Shown one piece after another: positions 1 through 4,598 of a stretch of 6,380 nucleotides of DNA. The position numbers and the translations under genes were made by a program. This DNA comes from an uncultured Rhizobiaceae group bacterium (GTDB lineage: Bacteria > Pseudomonadota > Alphaproteobacteria > Rhizobiales > Rhizobiaceae). The notes under the pieces were generated by a model that was not told the DNA's origin, did no database searches, and saw only the letters and a list, made by a program, of their open reading frames with translations. The stretch covers positions 1-6,380 of the forward strand of contig CAJQOR010000308.1 in assembly GCA_905479965.1 (NCBI GenBank), given 5' to 3'. Each line of letters starts with the position of its first letter. Position 1 is the first letter of the stretch.

Positions 1-70
1 ATACCAAAAGCAACAACGTCGTCAGCGACGCAACAAAAATCAGAGTATGAATCAAATTAAAATGGCGCAT
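1..70 (-). CDS. Partial CDS: N-terminus of a probable exported or membrane protein
   Basis: The minus strand has an ATG at 70-68 followed by an open frame of 23 codons that runs off the left edge. The visible residues begin MRHFNLIHTL and continue as a hydrophobic stretch rich in Leu, Val, Ile and Ala after a short positively charged start. That is the shape of a signal peptide or a first membrane segment. The frame is closed upstream by a TAG at 91-89, and no other ATG, GTG or TTG lies between it and this ATG. No good Shine-Dalgarno precedes the start. The gene would be transcribed in the same direction as rpmJ, about 130 nt downstream of it. Function cannot be named from 23 residues; it could also be a chance frame. 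Confidence 0.45.
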   Translation of the reverse strand, partial: MRHFNLIHTLIFVASLTTLLLLV

Positions 71-80
71 AATAGGTGTT

Positions 81-109
81 ATGGTTACCTAGTTTGCACC
101 AAACGTCAA
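81..109 (-). promoter_or_regulatory. Candidate sigma-70-type promoter for the left-edge gene
   Basis: On the minus strand TTGACG (109-104) is a strong alphaproteobacterial -35. A 17-nt spacer then leads to AACCAT (86-81), which matches the -10 consensus at only three positions. Transcription would begin almost at the ATG at 70, giving a very short leader. This fits the lack of a Shine-Dalgarno but remains a guess. Confidence 0.25.
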
Positions 110-136
110 ACCCTAATAAACACGGGCAACTATTCG

Positions 137-144
137 TTAACCAT
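137..144 (+). promoter_or_regulatory. Possible CtrA half-site TTAACCAT
   Basis: The 8-mer TTAACCAT matches the half-site described for the cell-cycle regulator CtrA in alphaproteobacteria. A proper second TTAA at the 7-nt spacing is not present (TAGG is found there). It lies 67 bp upstream of the start of the left-edge gene. A single 8-mer in AT-rich DNA can easily occur by chance. Confidence 0.2.
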
Positions 145-203
145 GTTTAGGAAATATTTAACAAAATGTGGATGACAAATCGTTGTCGTTAGTTAGCCGC
201 TGA

Positions 204-329
204 TTATCCTTGGCGGGCTTTAAAACGAGGATTTGATTTGTTGATGATGTAAACACGACCCTTACGACGAACCAAACGGTTTTCGCGGTGACGGTTTTTA
301 AGTGACTTAAGAGAATTTTTAATTTTCAT
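204..329 (-). CDS. rpmJ: 50S ribosomal protein L36, zinc-less (C-minus) form
   Basis: A 41-residue, very basic protein that binds 23S rRNA in the large ribosomal subunit. It begins [11 protein letters not shown] and ends NPRFKARQG, the pattern of alphaproteobacterial L36. The CXXC...C...H zinc ribbon of the classical form is absent: the equivalent positions are Lys11, His14, Asn30 and Phe36, and there is no cysteine. The length fits the family (about 38-41). The frame is open for 23 more codons upstream, but that stretch covers the leader hairpins and does not look like L36. ATG at 329 is therefore the start, preceded by GTGG and seven A residues as a modest Shine-Dalgarno. It lies 157 nt downstream of purK on the same strand, with a terminator-like hairpin between them. 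Confidence 0.95.
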   Translation of the reverse strand: MKIKNSLKSLKNRHRENRLVRRKGRVYIINKSNPRFKARQG

Positions 330-339
330 CTTTTTTTCC

Positions 340-356
340 ACGCCACTTGAAGGCGT
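340..356 (-). promoter_or_regulatory. Small hairpin abutting the rpmJ Shine-Dalgarno
   Basis: On the minus strand ACGCC (356-352), a 7-nt loop and GGCGT (344-340) form a perfect 5-bp stem. It ends directly before the GG that serves as the Shine-Dalgarno core, 10 nt before the rpmJ ATG. It could modulate translation of rpmJ. The stem is short, so it may be incidental. Confidence 0.3.
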
Positions 357-370
357 TGCTCCTAAATAAT

Positions 371-395
371 CAAAAGCGCGCCAGACGAGGCGCGC
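371..395 (-). terminator. Intrinsic terminator-like hairpin between purK and rpmJ
   Basis: On the minus strand GCGCGCC (395-389), loop TCGTCT and GGCGCGC (382-376) form a perfect 7-bp all-GC stem. TTTTGATTATTT follows immediately. It lies about 90 nt past the purK stop and 42 nt before the rpmJ start. The simplest reading is the terminator of the DUF465-purE-purK transcript. Too little room remains downstream for a separate rpmJ promoter, so rpmJ mRNA may have to read through it (see findings). Confidence 0.5.
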
Positions 396-409
396 CAATC
401 GTTGGGCAG

Positions 410-438
410 GAAGTAACTTTTTCCATTGTATTTGTCAA
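410..438 (-). promoter_or_regulatory. Candidate rpmJ promoter (-35 TTGACA)
   Basis: On the minus strand a consensus -35 TTGACA lies at 438-433. With a 17-nt spacer the -10 would be TACTTC (415-410), a poor match. A better -10-like hexamer, TACAAT, sits only two bases after the -35, at an impossible spacing for that pair. The placement in the purK-rpmJ gap supports an rpmJ promoter, but the -10 is weak. Confidence 0.3.
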
Positions 439-486
439 CATCAAAGCCAGCCGCAGATCAAAAAATTTGTGATCTATTTGAAATTT

Positions 487-1566
487 TTATGGCTTTAAAA
501 AAGTTACATGCCCCATTTTTCGGCCAGCTCTTGCTTCCAATTTGCCGTATAGGTGAATTTTAGCATTACTGTCGGCCGCATGATCTTCCAATTTATTCAC
601 GTCATCACCAATAAGGTTCAACATCACGCAATCACTGTGGCGCTTTGCATTTGAAAGCCGCAAGCCGGTAATTGCGCGAATATGTTGTTCAAATTGAGAT
701 GTCACACACGCAGCTTCCGTCCAGTGACCGGAATTGTGCACGCGTGGTGCAATCTCGTTGACGCAGATATTAAATTCAGTGTTGTTTGCATTTTCAACAA
801 AGAACTCAACGGCAAATACGCCAACATAATTGAGATGTTCTGCGATCTTCTGCGCATATTCAATCGCAGTTGTGACAACATCACCATGCACATTTGCTGG
901 TACGGTCGATGTGTGCAGGATGTGATTTTTATGTACGTTCTCAGAAATATCAAATGCTTGAAATGATCCATCAATGCCGCGAGCTGCAATGACAGAAACT
1001 TCGCAATCAAAGTTTACAAAGGCTTCAAGGATCGCATCTTGATCAGCCATGGCATTTAATGCTGAAGGTAGTTCTGCCGCTGAATCAATTTTAACCTGGC
1101 CTTTGCCATCATAGCCAAGGCGCCGTGTCTTTAAAATGGCAGGCAATCCGGTTTGCGCGACACCGTCTTCTAGGTCTTTAAGTGAGTTGACTGCGTGAAA
1201 CCCTGCGGTTTTTGCACCAATCCCTTGCGCCATCTGTTTTTCCATCAAGCGATCTTGAGAGATTTTAAGCGCTTGTGCGCCCGGGTAAACCGGGATGAGT
1301 TTTTCCAAACTTTCGATCGCAAGACTAGGCACATTTTCAAATTCATAAGTGACAACATCACATTGATCGGCAAGGCTTTCGAGCGCAATTTCATCATCGT
1401 AAGCTGCAATAATTTGATCATTTGCGACTTGCGCTGCGGGTGCATTTGGATCGGGTTCTAAAATGACCGTTTGATACCCCAATTGAGCTGCAGCCATTGC
1501 CAACATCCGGCCCAGCTGCCCACCACCAATAATGCCAATTGTCGAATTAGGTGAAAGTGCTGTCAT
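487..1566 (-). CDS. purK: N5-carboxyaminoimidazole ribonucleotide synthase PurK
   Basis: This ATP-grasp enzyme of purine synthesis uses ATP and bicarbonate to convert AIR to N5-CAIR in the cytosol, feeding PurE. The 359-residue protein has the usual length. The N-terminal nucleotide-fold motif GGGQLGRM is at about residues 14-21 and YEFENVP at 74-80. The ATP-grasp loop TRRLGYDGKGQ is at 147-157, and the metal/substrate motif NEIAPRVHNSGHWT is at 270-283, followed by TSQFEQH. The start is the ATG at 1566, which gives MTALSPNSTIGIIGGGQLG. The frame extends 19 codons further but only by overlapping purE, with no homology-like residues. The purE stop lies just 2 nt upstream, so translation is probably coupled. 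No sign of damage. Confidence 0.97.
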   Translation of the reverse strand: MTALSPNSTIGIIGGGQLGRMLAMAAAQLGYQTVILEPDPNAPAAQVANDQIIAAYDDEIALESLADQCDVVTYEFENVPSLAIESLEKLIPVYPGAQALKISQDRLMEKQMAQGIGAKTAGFHAVNSLKDLEDGVAQTGLPAILKTRRLGYDGKGQVKIDSAAELPSALNAMADQDAILEAFVNFDCEVSVIAARGIDGSFQAFDISENVHKNHILHTSTVPANVHGDVVTTAIEYAQKIAEHLNYVGVFAVEFFVENANNTEFNICVNEIAPRVHNSGHWTEAACVTSQFEQHIRAITGLRLSNAKRHSDCVMLNLIGDDVNKLEDHAADSNAKIHLYGKLEARAGRKMGHVTFLKP

Positions 1567-1568
1567 TC

Positions 1569-2069
1569 TTATGCGTCGTCCATTGGTTTTTCTGCAATGG
1601 AGGCTGAATTTGCAGCGCGCCATTGATCGAGGTTTTTCGCTATTTTTTCATCGCCCAGCGCCATAACGGCGGCTGCCATCAGACCAGCGTTTTTTGCTCC
1701 AGCTTTGCCGATAGCCAATGTGCCAACAGGTATACCGCCTGGCATTTGTACAATTGATAAAAGGCTGTCTTGACCTGATAATGCTTTGCTTTCCACTGGA
1801 ACGCCAAACACTGGTAGTGGGGTTAAAGACGCGACCATACCTGGTAGGTGTGCAGCCCCCCCGGCACCTGCGATAATTACTTTAAATCCTTCATCACGTG
1901 CAGACTTTGCGAATTCGTACATCCGGTCAGGTGTTCGGTGTGCGGAGACAATACGCGCATCATATTCAAGTTCCAGCGCGTCAAGAATATCGGCTGCATG
2001 CTTCATAGTTGGCCAATCAGATTGGCTCCCCATGATAATGGCAATGGGGGCGGGTGTTGTGTTGGTCAA
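1569..2069 (-). CDS. purE: N5-carboxyaminoimidazole ribonucleotide mutase PurE (class I)
   Basis: Cytosolic mutase that rearranges N5-CAIR, the PurK product, to CAIR in de novo purine synthesis; the family is normally octameric. The 166-residue protein carries GSQSDW (14-19), SAHRTPDRM (42-50) with the catalytic His44, [12 protein letters not shown] (67-78), and [20 protein letters not shown] followed by GGIPVGT (91-117). These are the full class I signature. The start appears to be TTG at 2069: no ATG lies upstream in frame, the first internal ATG (residue 13) would cut into the first strand just before GSQSDW, and AGGA sits 8 nt before the TTG. The gene lies 14 nt after the DUF465 gene and 2 nt before purK, so it forms one operon with them. 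Confidence 0.96.
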   Translation of the reverse strand: MTNTTPAPIAIIMGSQSDWPTMKHAADILDALELEYDARIVSAHRTPDRMYEFAKSARDEGFKVIIAGAGGAAHLPGMVASLTPLPVFGVPVESKALSGQDSLLSIVQMPGGIPVGTLAIGKAGAKNAGLMAAAVMALGDEKIAKNLDQWRAANSASIAEKPMDDA

Positions 2070-2083
2070 AGTATTGGTCCTGT

Positions 2084-2287
2084 TCAGGCGATGATATCTG
2101 GAATAATTTGGTCTTCGATTTTGCTAATTCTGTCTTTTATAACGAGTTTTTTCTTTTTCATACGCTGAATTGAAAGAGCATCAGATCCTGTTTCAATCAT
2201 TGCTGTGATCGCAAGATCATAGTCTGCATGCTCGTGTTTGAGTTTAGCCATTTGCATTTTTAACTCAACTTGGTCTTGGTCGGCCAT
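2084..2287 (-). CDS. DUF465 (YdcH-like) small helical protein, first gene of the purEK operon
   Basis: A 67-residue, highly charged protein beginning [20 protein letters not shown] and containing [22 protein letters not shown]. The pattern matches the DUF465/YdcH family: a short helical hairpin ending in a Lys-rich helix of the type KKKKLxLKDRI. The biochemical role of the family is not established. The predicted protein is almost entirely alpha-helical, probably coiled coil, with no signal peptide. ATG at 2287 is preceded by GGGTG at 5 nt. Its TGA is 14 nt before purE, so it leads the purE-purK transcript. This arrangement is, to my knowledge, usual in rhizobial relatives. A second family member lies divergently at 2471. 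Confidence 0.85.
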   Translation of the reverse strand: MADQDQVELKMQMAKLKHEHADYDLAITAMIETGSDALSIQRMKKKKLVIKDRISKIEDQIIPDIIA

Positions 2288-2344
2288 TTAAACACCCATA
2301 TGTCTCAATTTCGAATAGACGTATTTATTGAACAATATAATTTA

Positions 2345-2365
2345 ATAATAAATTATTATCGATAA
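2345..2365. promoter_or_regulatory. Overlapping AT-rich palindromes in the divergent DUF465 promoter region
   Basis: A 15-bp palindrome, ATAATAA-A-TTATTAT (2345-2359), overlaps a perfect 10-bp palindrome, TTATCGATAA (2356-2365). They sit in the 183-bp gap between the two divergent DUF465 genes. They could be an operator or a flexible promoter element. AT-rich sequence yields such palindromes easily. Confidence 0.3.
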
Positions 2366-2395
2366 GAAATTCCCTTCGACAATTGCGCAGACACA

Positions 2396-2414
2396 TGGCA
2401 CACTTCTTATGCCA
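2396..2414. promoter_or_regulatory. Dyad TGGCA-N9-TGCCA upstream of the plus-strand DUF465 gene
   Basis: Perfect 5-bp arms TGGCA (2396-2400) and TGCCA (2410-2414) flank a 9-nt spacer, 56 bp upstream of the gene at 2471. The geometry suits a dimeric regulator. The cognate protein cannot be named. Confidence 0.3.
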
Positions 2415-2470
2415 AATCTAGTTTCTCTTTATTTCGGCTAAAGTCAGACTTTTAATCAAGGAGAAAATAT

Positions 2471-2641
2471 ATGTCATTTGAAACACATCTTGCATCACTT
2501 GAGGCCAAGCATTCCGCTTTGGAAAATGAGCTAGCAACACTGCTTAACCGTCCTCAACCGCAAGAAGAACTTGTCATTGATTTAAAGCGAAAAAAACTAA
2601 AACTTAAAGATAAAATGGAAATGTTACGAACGACGAATTAG
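2471..2641 (+). CDS. Second DUF465 (YdcH-like) small protein
   Basis: A 56-residue open frame beginning MSFETHLASLEAKHSALENE and containing LVIDLKRKKLKLKDKMEMLR. The Lys-rich C-terminal helix is the DUF465/YdcH hallmark and resembles the 67-residue paralogue encoded divergently at 2287. An excellent Shine-Dalgarno, AAGGAG (2458-2463), lies 7 nt before the ATG. The protein is predicted to be fully helical and cytosolic; the family's function is not established. After the stop, a weak stem (GTTAC at 2623-2627 with GTAAC at 2646-2650, plus AAC/GTT inside) is followed by CCCTTTGTTTTT. This might end transcription before the convergent ArsR gene. The family call rests on pattern only but is fairly safe. 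Confidence 0.82.
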   Translation: MSFETHLASLEAKHSALENELATLLNRPQPQEELVIDLKRKKLKLKDKMEMLRTTN

Positions 2642-2668
2642 TTGTGTAACCCTTTGTTTTTAATCTAA

Positions 2669-2938
2669 TTAAGCTGGCTCGGCCCAGAATTGGTCGAGCC
2701 AAATATTCAGTCTATTAAAACCATCATGACTGATCGAATAAAATCTGCGGGTTCCTTCATTTTTTACCTCAACCAATCCGCTATCAAGCAGCGCCTTTAA
2801 ATGTTGAGAAACGGCTGGCCTGCTAATCGGCAATCCTTTTGCTAATTCATTAACAGTTTGTGGCCCTCTTAAAAGCTCTTCAAGAAGGTATCTGCGATTC
2901 GCATCAGCTATTGCGGAAAATGGATCTATATTTGGCAT
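2669..2938 (-). CDS. ArsR-type winged-helix transcriptional regulator, short and cysteine-free
   Basis: An 89-residue DNA-binding protein. It has the N-terminal DPFSAIADANRRYLLEELLRG of ArsR-family regulators, a helix-turn-helix at about 28-53 (TVNELAKGLPISRPAVSQHL) and a wing ending GTRRFYSIS (62-70). It contains no cysteine and lacks the ELCVC metal site, so it should not be a thiol-metal or persulfide sensor of the ArsR/SmtB/BigR kind. It resembles the subgroup often paired with SRPBCC proteins, but none is nearby, and the C-terminus stops just after the LDQFW segment, shorter than usual for that group (from memory). ATG at 2938 has a weak GAGA just before it. It lies 71 nt downstream of the permease gene on the same strand. 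Its upstream gap holds a tandem repeat that may be its own operator. Confidence 0.88.
   Translation of the reverse strand: MPNIDPFSAIADANRRYLLEELLRGPQTVNELAKGLPISRPAVSQHLKALLDSGLVEVKNEGTRRFYSISHDGFNRLNIWLDQFWAEPA
2675..2701 (+). other. Strong stem-loop overlapping the end of the ArsR gene
   Basis: TGGCTCG (2675-2681) pairs perfectly with CGAGCCA (2695-2701). Inside it, a G-U wobble and two CC/GG pairs extend the stem to 10 bp around a 7-nt loop in plus-strand RNA. In minus-strand RNA the wobble becomes a C-A mismatch, so the plus-strand hairpin is stronger. It would lie at the 3' end of the plus-strand DUF465 message. No U-tract follows on that strand, so it may be an RNA-end stabiliser rather than an intrinsic terminator. 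Confidence 0.35.
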
Positions 2939-2959
2939 ATTCTCAAGCTAATTTAATTT

Positions 2960-2991
2960 ATTGTGCGATGCAAGAGGATTGTGCGTCGCAA
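2960..2991. repeat. Imperfect 14-bp tandem repeat upstream of the ArsR gene, candidate operator
   Basis: ATTGTGCGATGCAA (2960-2973) and ATTGTGCGTCGCAA (2978-2991) agree at 12 of 14 positions and are separated by GAGG, an 18-bp period. They fill much of the 71-bp gap between the permease stop and the ArsR start, ending 22 bp before the ArsR ATG. Paired near-identical sites on nearly the same helix face are what an autoregulating ArsR-type dimer would use. Confidence 0.45.
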
Positions 2992-3009
2992 TATTTACTA
3001 TTTAAATGG

Positions 3010-3777
3010 TTAGCCCACAAAACCATCGTATATGAGTTTAGCGCCCGTTATAAACATCAATGCATACATGAATGGAAAGAAGATGTTTGCTGACATGCGC
3101 TTGATAATCCAGGCGCCGCATAATGTTGCGACGACCGCAATTGGCATTAGCAAAAATGAAGATTGCAGGTTTGTTGTATCAAATTGACCAAGTGCAAAAT
3201 AGGGAACCAGTTTGATGACATTGACTATGAAAAAGAACCGCACACTCGTGCCTGTATAAATGCGTGGTGTTTGACCTAAGGGAAGTGTGTAAACCTGATA
3301 GGGTGGCCCTCCCGCATGGGAGACAAAACTTGTATACCCTGCTACGGCTCCCCAAAACCTCCCAGCCAAAGCGTTAGCGGGTTTTGGGCTTTGTTCTTTT
3401 TTTCTGTTGGCAAATTTTATAATCAAAAAGTAGAGCACGAAAATAACGGAGATAAAGCCGACAATTAACCGTACTAAATTCTCGTCGATATATGCGGCTG
3501 TTAAGCCGCCAATAGCAATGCCAACAATAGCACCGGGGATCATGATTTTTAATAGTTTCAAATCAAAGTCTTTGCGCCAAGACCACAAACTGAAAATGTC
3601 CATGATTATAAGGATTGGCAGTAATATAGCGGCAGCTTGCACAGGCGGCATTGTTATCGCCATGATCGGCACCCCAAGCATTCCCATTACACCGCCCAAG
3701 CCCCCTTTGGAAAGGCCGGTCAATATCACGGCAATCAGCGCGCAAGTTAAAACTAATGGGTCACTTGTGAGGAACAT
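3010..3777 (-). CDS. TauE/SafE-family (TSUP, DUF81) membrane permease
   Basis: A 255-residue inner-membrane protein of the TSUP family, whose known members export sulfite, sulfoacetate and related organosulfur anions. Hydrophobic segments can be seen at about 7-25, 28-42, 46-66, 75-95, 101-121, 143-157, 180-197, 205-225 and 233-252, fitting the usual seven to nine helices. Family motifs are GLSKGGLGGVMGMLGVP in the first repeat (21-37) and SHAGGPP in the second (153-159). ATG at 3777 follows AAGGAG at 7 nt, an excellent Shine-Dalgarno. The ArsR gene follows 71 nt downstream on the same strand and may control it, as BigR controls a TSUP protein in other alphaproteobacteria. The substrate cannot be read from the sequence. 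Confidence 0.9.
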   Translation of the reverse strand: MFLTSDPLVLTCALIAVILTGLSKGGLGGVMGMLGVPIMAITMPPVQAAAILLPILIIMDIFSLWSWRKDFDLKLLKIMIPGAIVGIAIGGLTAAYIDENLVRLIVGFISVIFVLYFLIIKFANRKKEQSPKPANALAGRFWGAVAGYTSFVSHAGGPPYQVYTLPLGQTPRIYTGTSVRFFFIVNVIKLVPYFALGQFDTTNLQSSFLLMPIAVVATLCGAWIIKRMSANIFFPFMYALMFITGAKLIYDGFVG

Positions 3778-3830
3778 CCTTGAACTCCTTGGTTCTAAGG
3801 TTTATCGGGTAATAGATAATAAAGAATGCT

Positions 3831-3852
3831 TCAATGGAAAATGCGCCATTGA
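3831..3852. promoter_or_regulatory. Perfect 7-bp dyad in the permease/ThiE-like divergent region
   Basis: TCAATGG (3831-3837), 8 nt, CCATTGA (3846-3852): a 22-bp perfect interrupted palindrome. It lies 53 bp from the permease start and 36 bp from the ThiE-like start, well placed to control either promoter. It does not resemble the tandem repeat at 2960-2991. No confident -35/-10 pair could be assigned in this gap; CATATAAA at 3860-3867 is a possible -10 for the plus-strand gene. Confidence 0.4.
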
Positions 3853-3888
3853 TCATACATATAAACAACTGAACAGATTGTAAGCCAA

Positions 3889-4542
3889 ATGACTTTGACA
3901 CCAAATCGCTGCAGACTTGTACTCATCACCCCTGATTTAGAGGAGCTCTCAGAGTTAAAAGAATGCGTAGAAAATGCGCTTCGAGGTGGCGACGTTGCAT
4001 CTGTCATTATTCCGCAGCGGCAATTGGATGAACAGACATTTCAATCTTTTGCCGAAATTTTAGTGCCAATTATACAAAATTCTGATGCGGCGGCGCTCAT
4101 TGCTGGCGATACGCGTATCATGGGACGTGTAAAAGCCGATGGTGTTCATGTTGTTGGAAATGCTGAGGATGTTTACGATGCTGTGCAGGATTTTGCACCG
4201 CAAAAGATTGTCGGAGGTGGAAATGCCAAAGATCGTCATGCCGCTCTATCAATTGGTGATACGCAGCCAGACTATTTGTTCTTTGGTAAAATCGACGGTG
4301 ATATCAAACCTGAAGCGCACCGCAAGAATTTGGCTTTGGGGCAGTGGTGGGCTGATTTTGTTGAAATGCCGTGTATCGTCGCGGGCGGCAGTCATATTGA
4401 TAGTGTAGAACAAGTGGCGGAAACTGGATGCGATTTCATCGCTCTTGGAAAAGCTGTATTTTCAAAACCTGATGAAGCTGCGTTAAAGGTATCAGAAATA
4501 AATGCTATTCTTGACGAAAAAGCGCCACGATTTGACGCTTAA
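3889..4542 (+). CDS. ThiE/TenI-family protein, divergent from thiamine phosphate synthase
   Basis: A 217-residue TIM-barrel protein resembling ThiE, which joins HMP-PP and thiazole phosphate to make thiamine phosphate. Recognisable parts are RLVLITPD at 9-16, AGDTRIMGRVKADGVHV at 72-88 (ADGVH is the family hallmark) and the phosphate-binding end PCIVAGGSHIDSVEQVAETGCDFIALG (161-187). Three catalytic blocks are altered. The first strand reads VIIPQRQ instead of a QxRxK-like motif. The GxSxH pyrophosphate loop is replaced by VGGGNAKDRHAA (108-119). The GPxFxTxTK loop is replaced by FFGKIDGDIKPEAHRKN (131-147). Automatic pipelines would call it thiE, but activity is doubtful. ATG at 3889 has no clear Shine-Dalgarno. 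The Sel1 protein gene follows after 56 nt without a terminator, so the two are probably cotranscribed. Confidence 0.85.
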   Translation: MTLTPNRCRLVLITPDLEELSELKECVENALRGGDVASVIIPQRQLDEQTFQSFAEILVPIIQNSDAAALIAGDTRIMGRVKADGVHVVGNAEDVYDAVQDFAPQKIVGGGNAKDRHAALSIGDTQPDYLFFGKIDGDIKPEAHRKNLALGQWWADFVEMPCIVAGGSHIDSVEQVAETGCDFIALGKAVFSKPDEAALKVSEINAILDEKAPRFDA

Positions 4543-4598
4543 ATGGCTCTCACCTTTAAATATACATCTTTGATTTGTTGCAGATACTGGAGAACTTA

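Noticed and set aside
174..187. Stem-loop GACAA-ATCG-TTGTC downstream of rpmJ as a terminator
   Set aside because: Only 5 bp, AT-leaning, and not followed by a run of T on either strand.
330..398. A 64-residue version of L36
   Set aside because: The extra residues are encoded by the leader hairpins and do not match L36; the family is about 38-41 residues long.
455..475. Inverted repeat AGATCA-N9-TGATCT downstream of purK as a terminator
   Set aside because: The AT-rich 6-bp stem with a 9-nt loop has no T-tract after it on the minus strand; the GC hairpin at 371-395 is a far better candidate.
1567..1623. A 19-residue N-terminal extension of PurK
   Set aside because: It lies entirely within purE on the same strand, shows no family-like residues, and the ATG at 1566 gives the normal N-terminus just after the purE stop.
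2396..2413. Sigma-54-like promoter (TGGCAC ... TGCC) upstream of the plus-strand DUF465 gene
   Set aside because: The GG and GC elements are 12 nt apart instead of the required 10, and the -12 box does not otherwise fit TTGCW.
2860..3093. A 77-residue plus-strand open frame across the ArsR start and permease end
   Set aside because: It overlaps two well-supported genes on the other strand, has no ribosome-binding site and no recognisable sequence.
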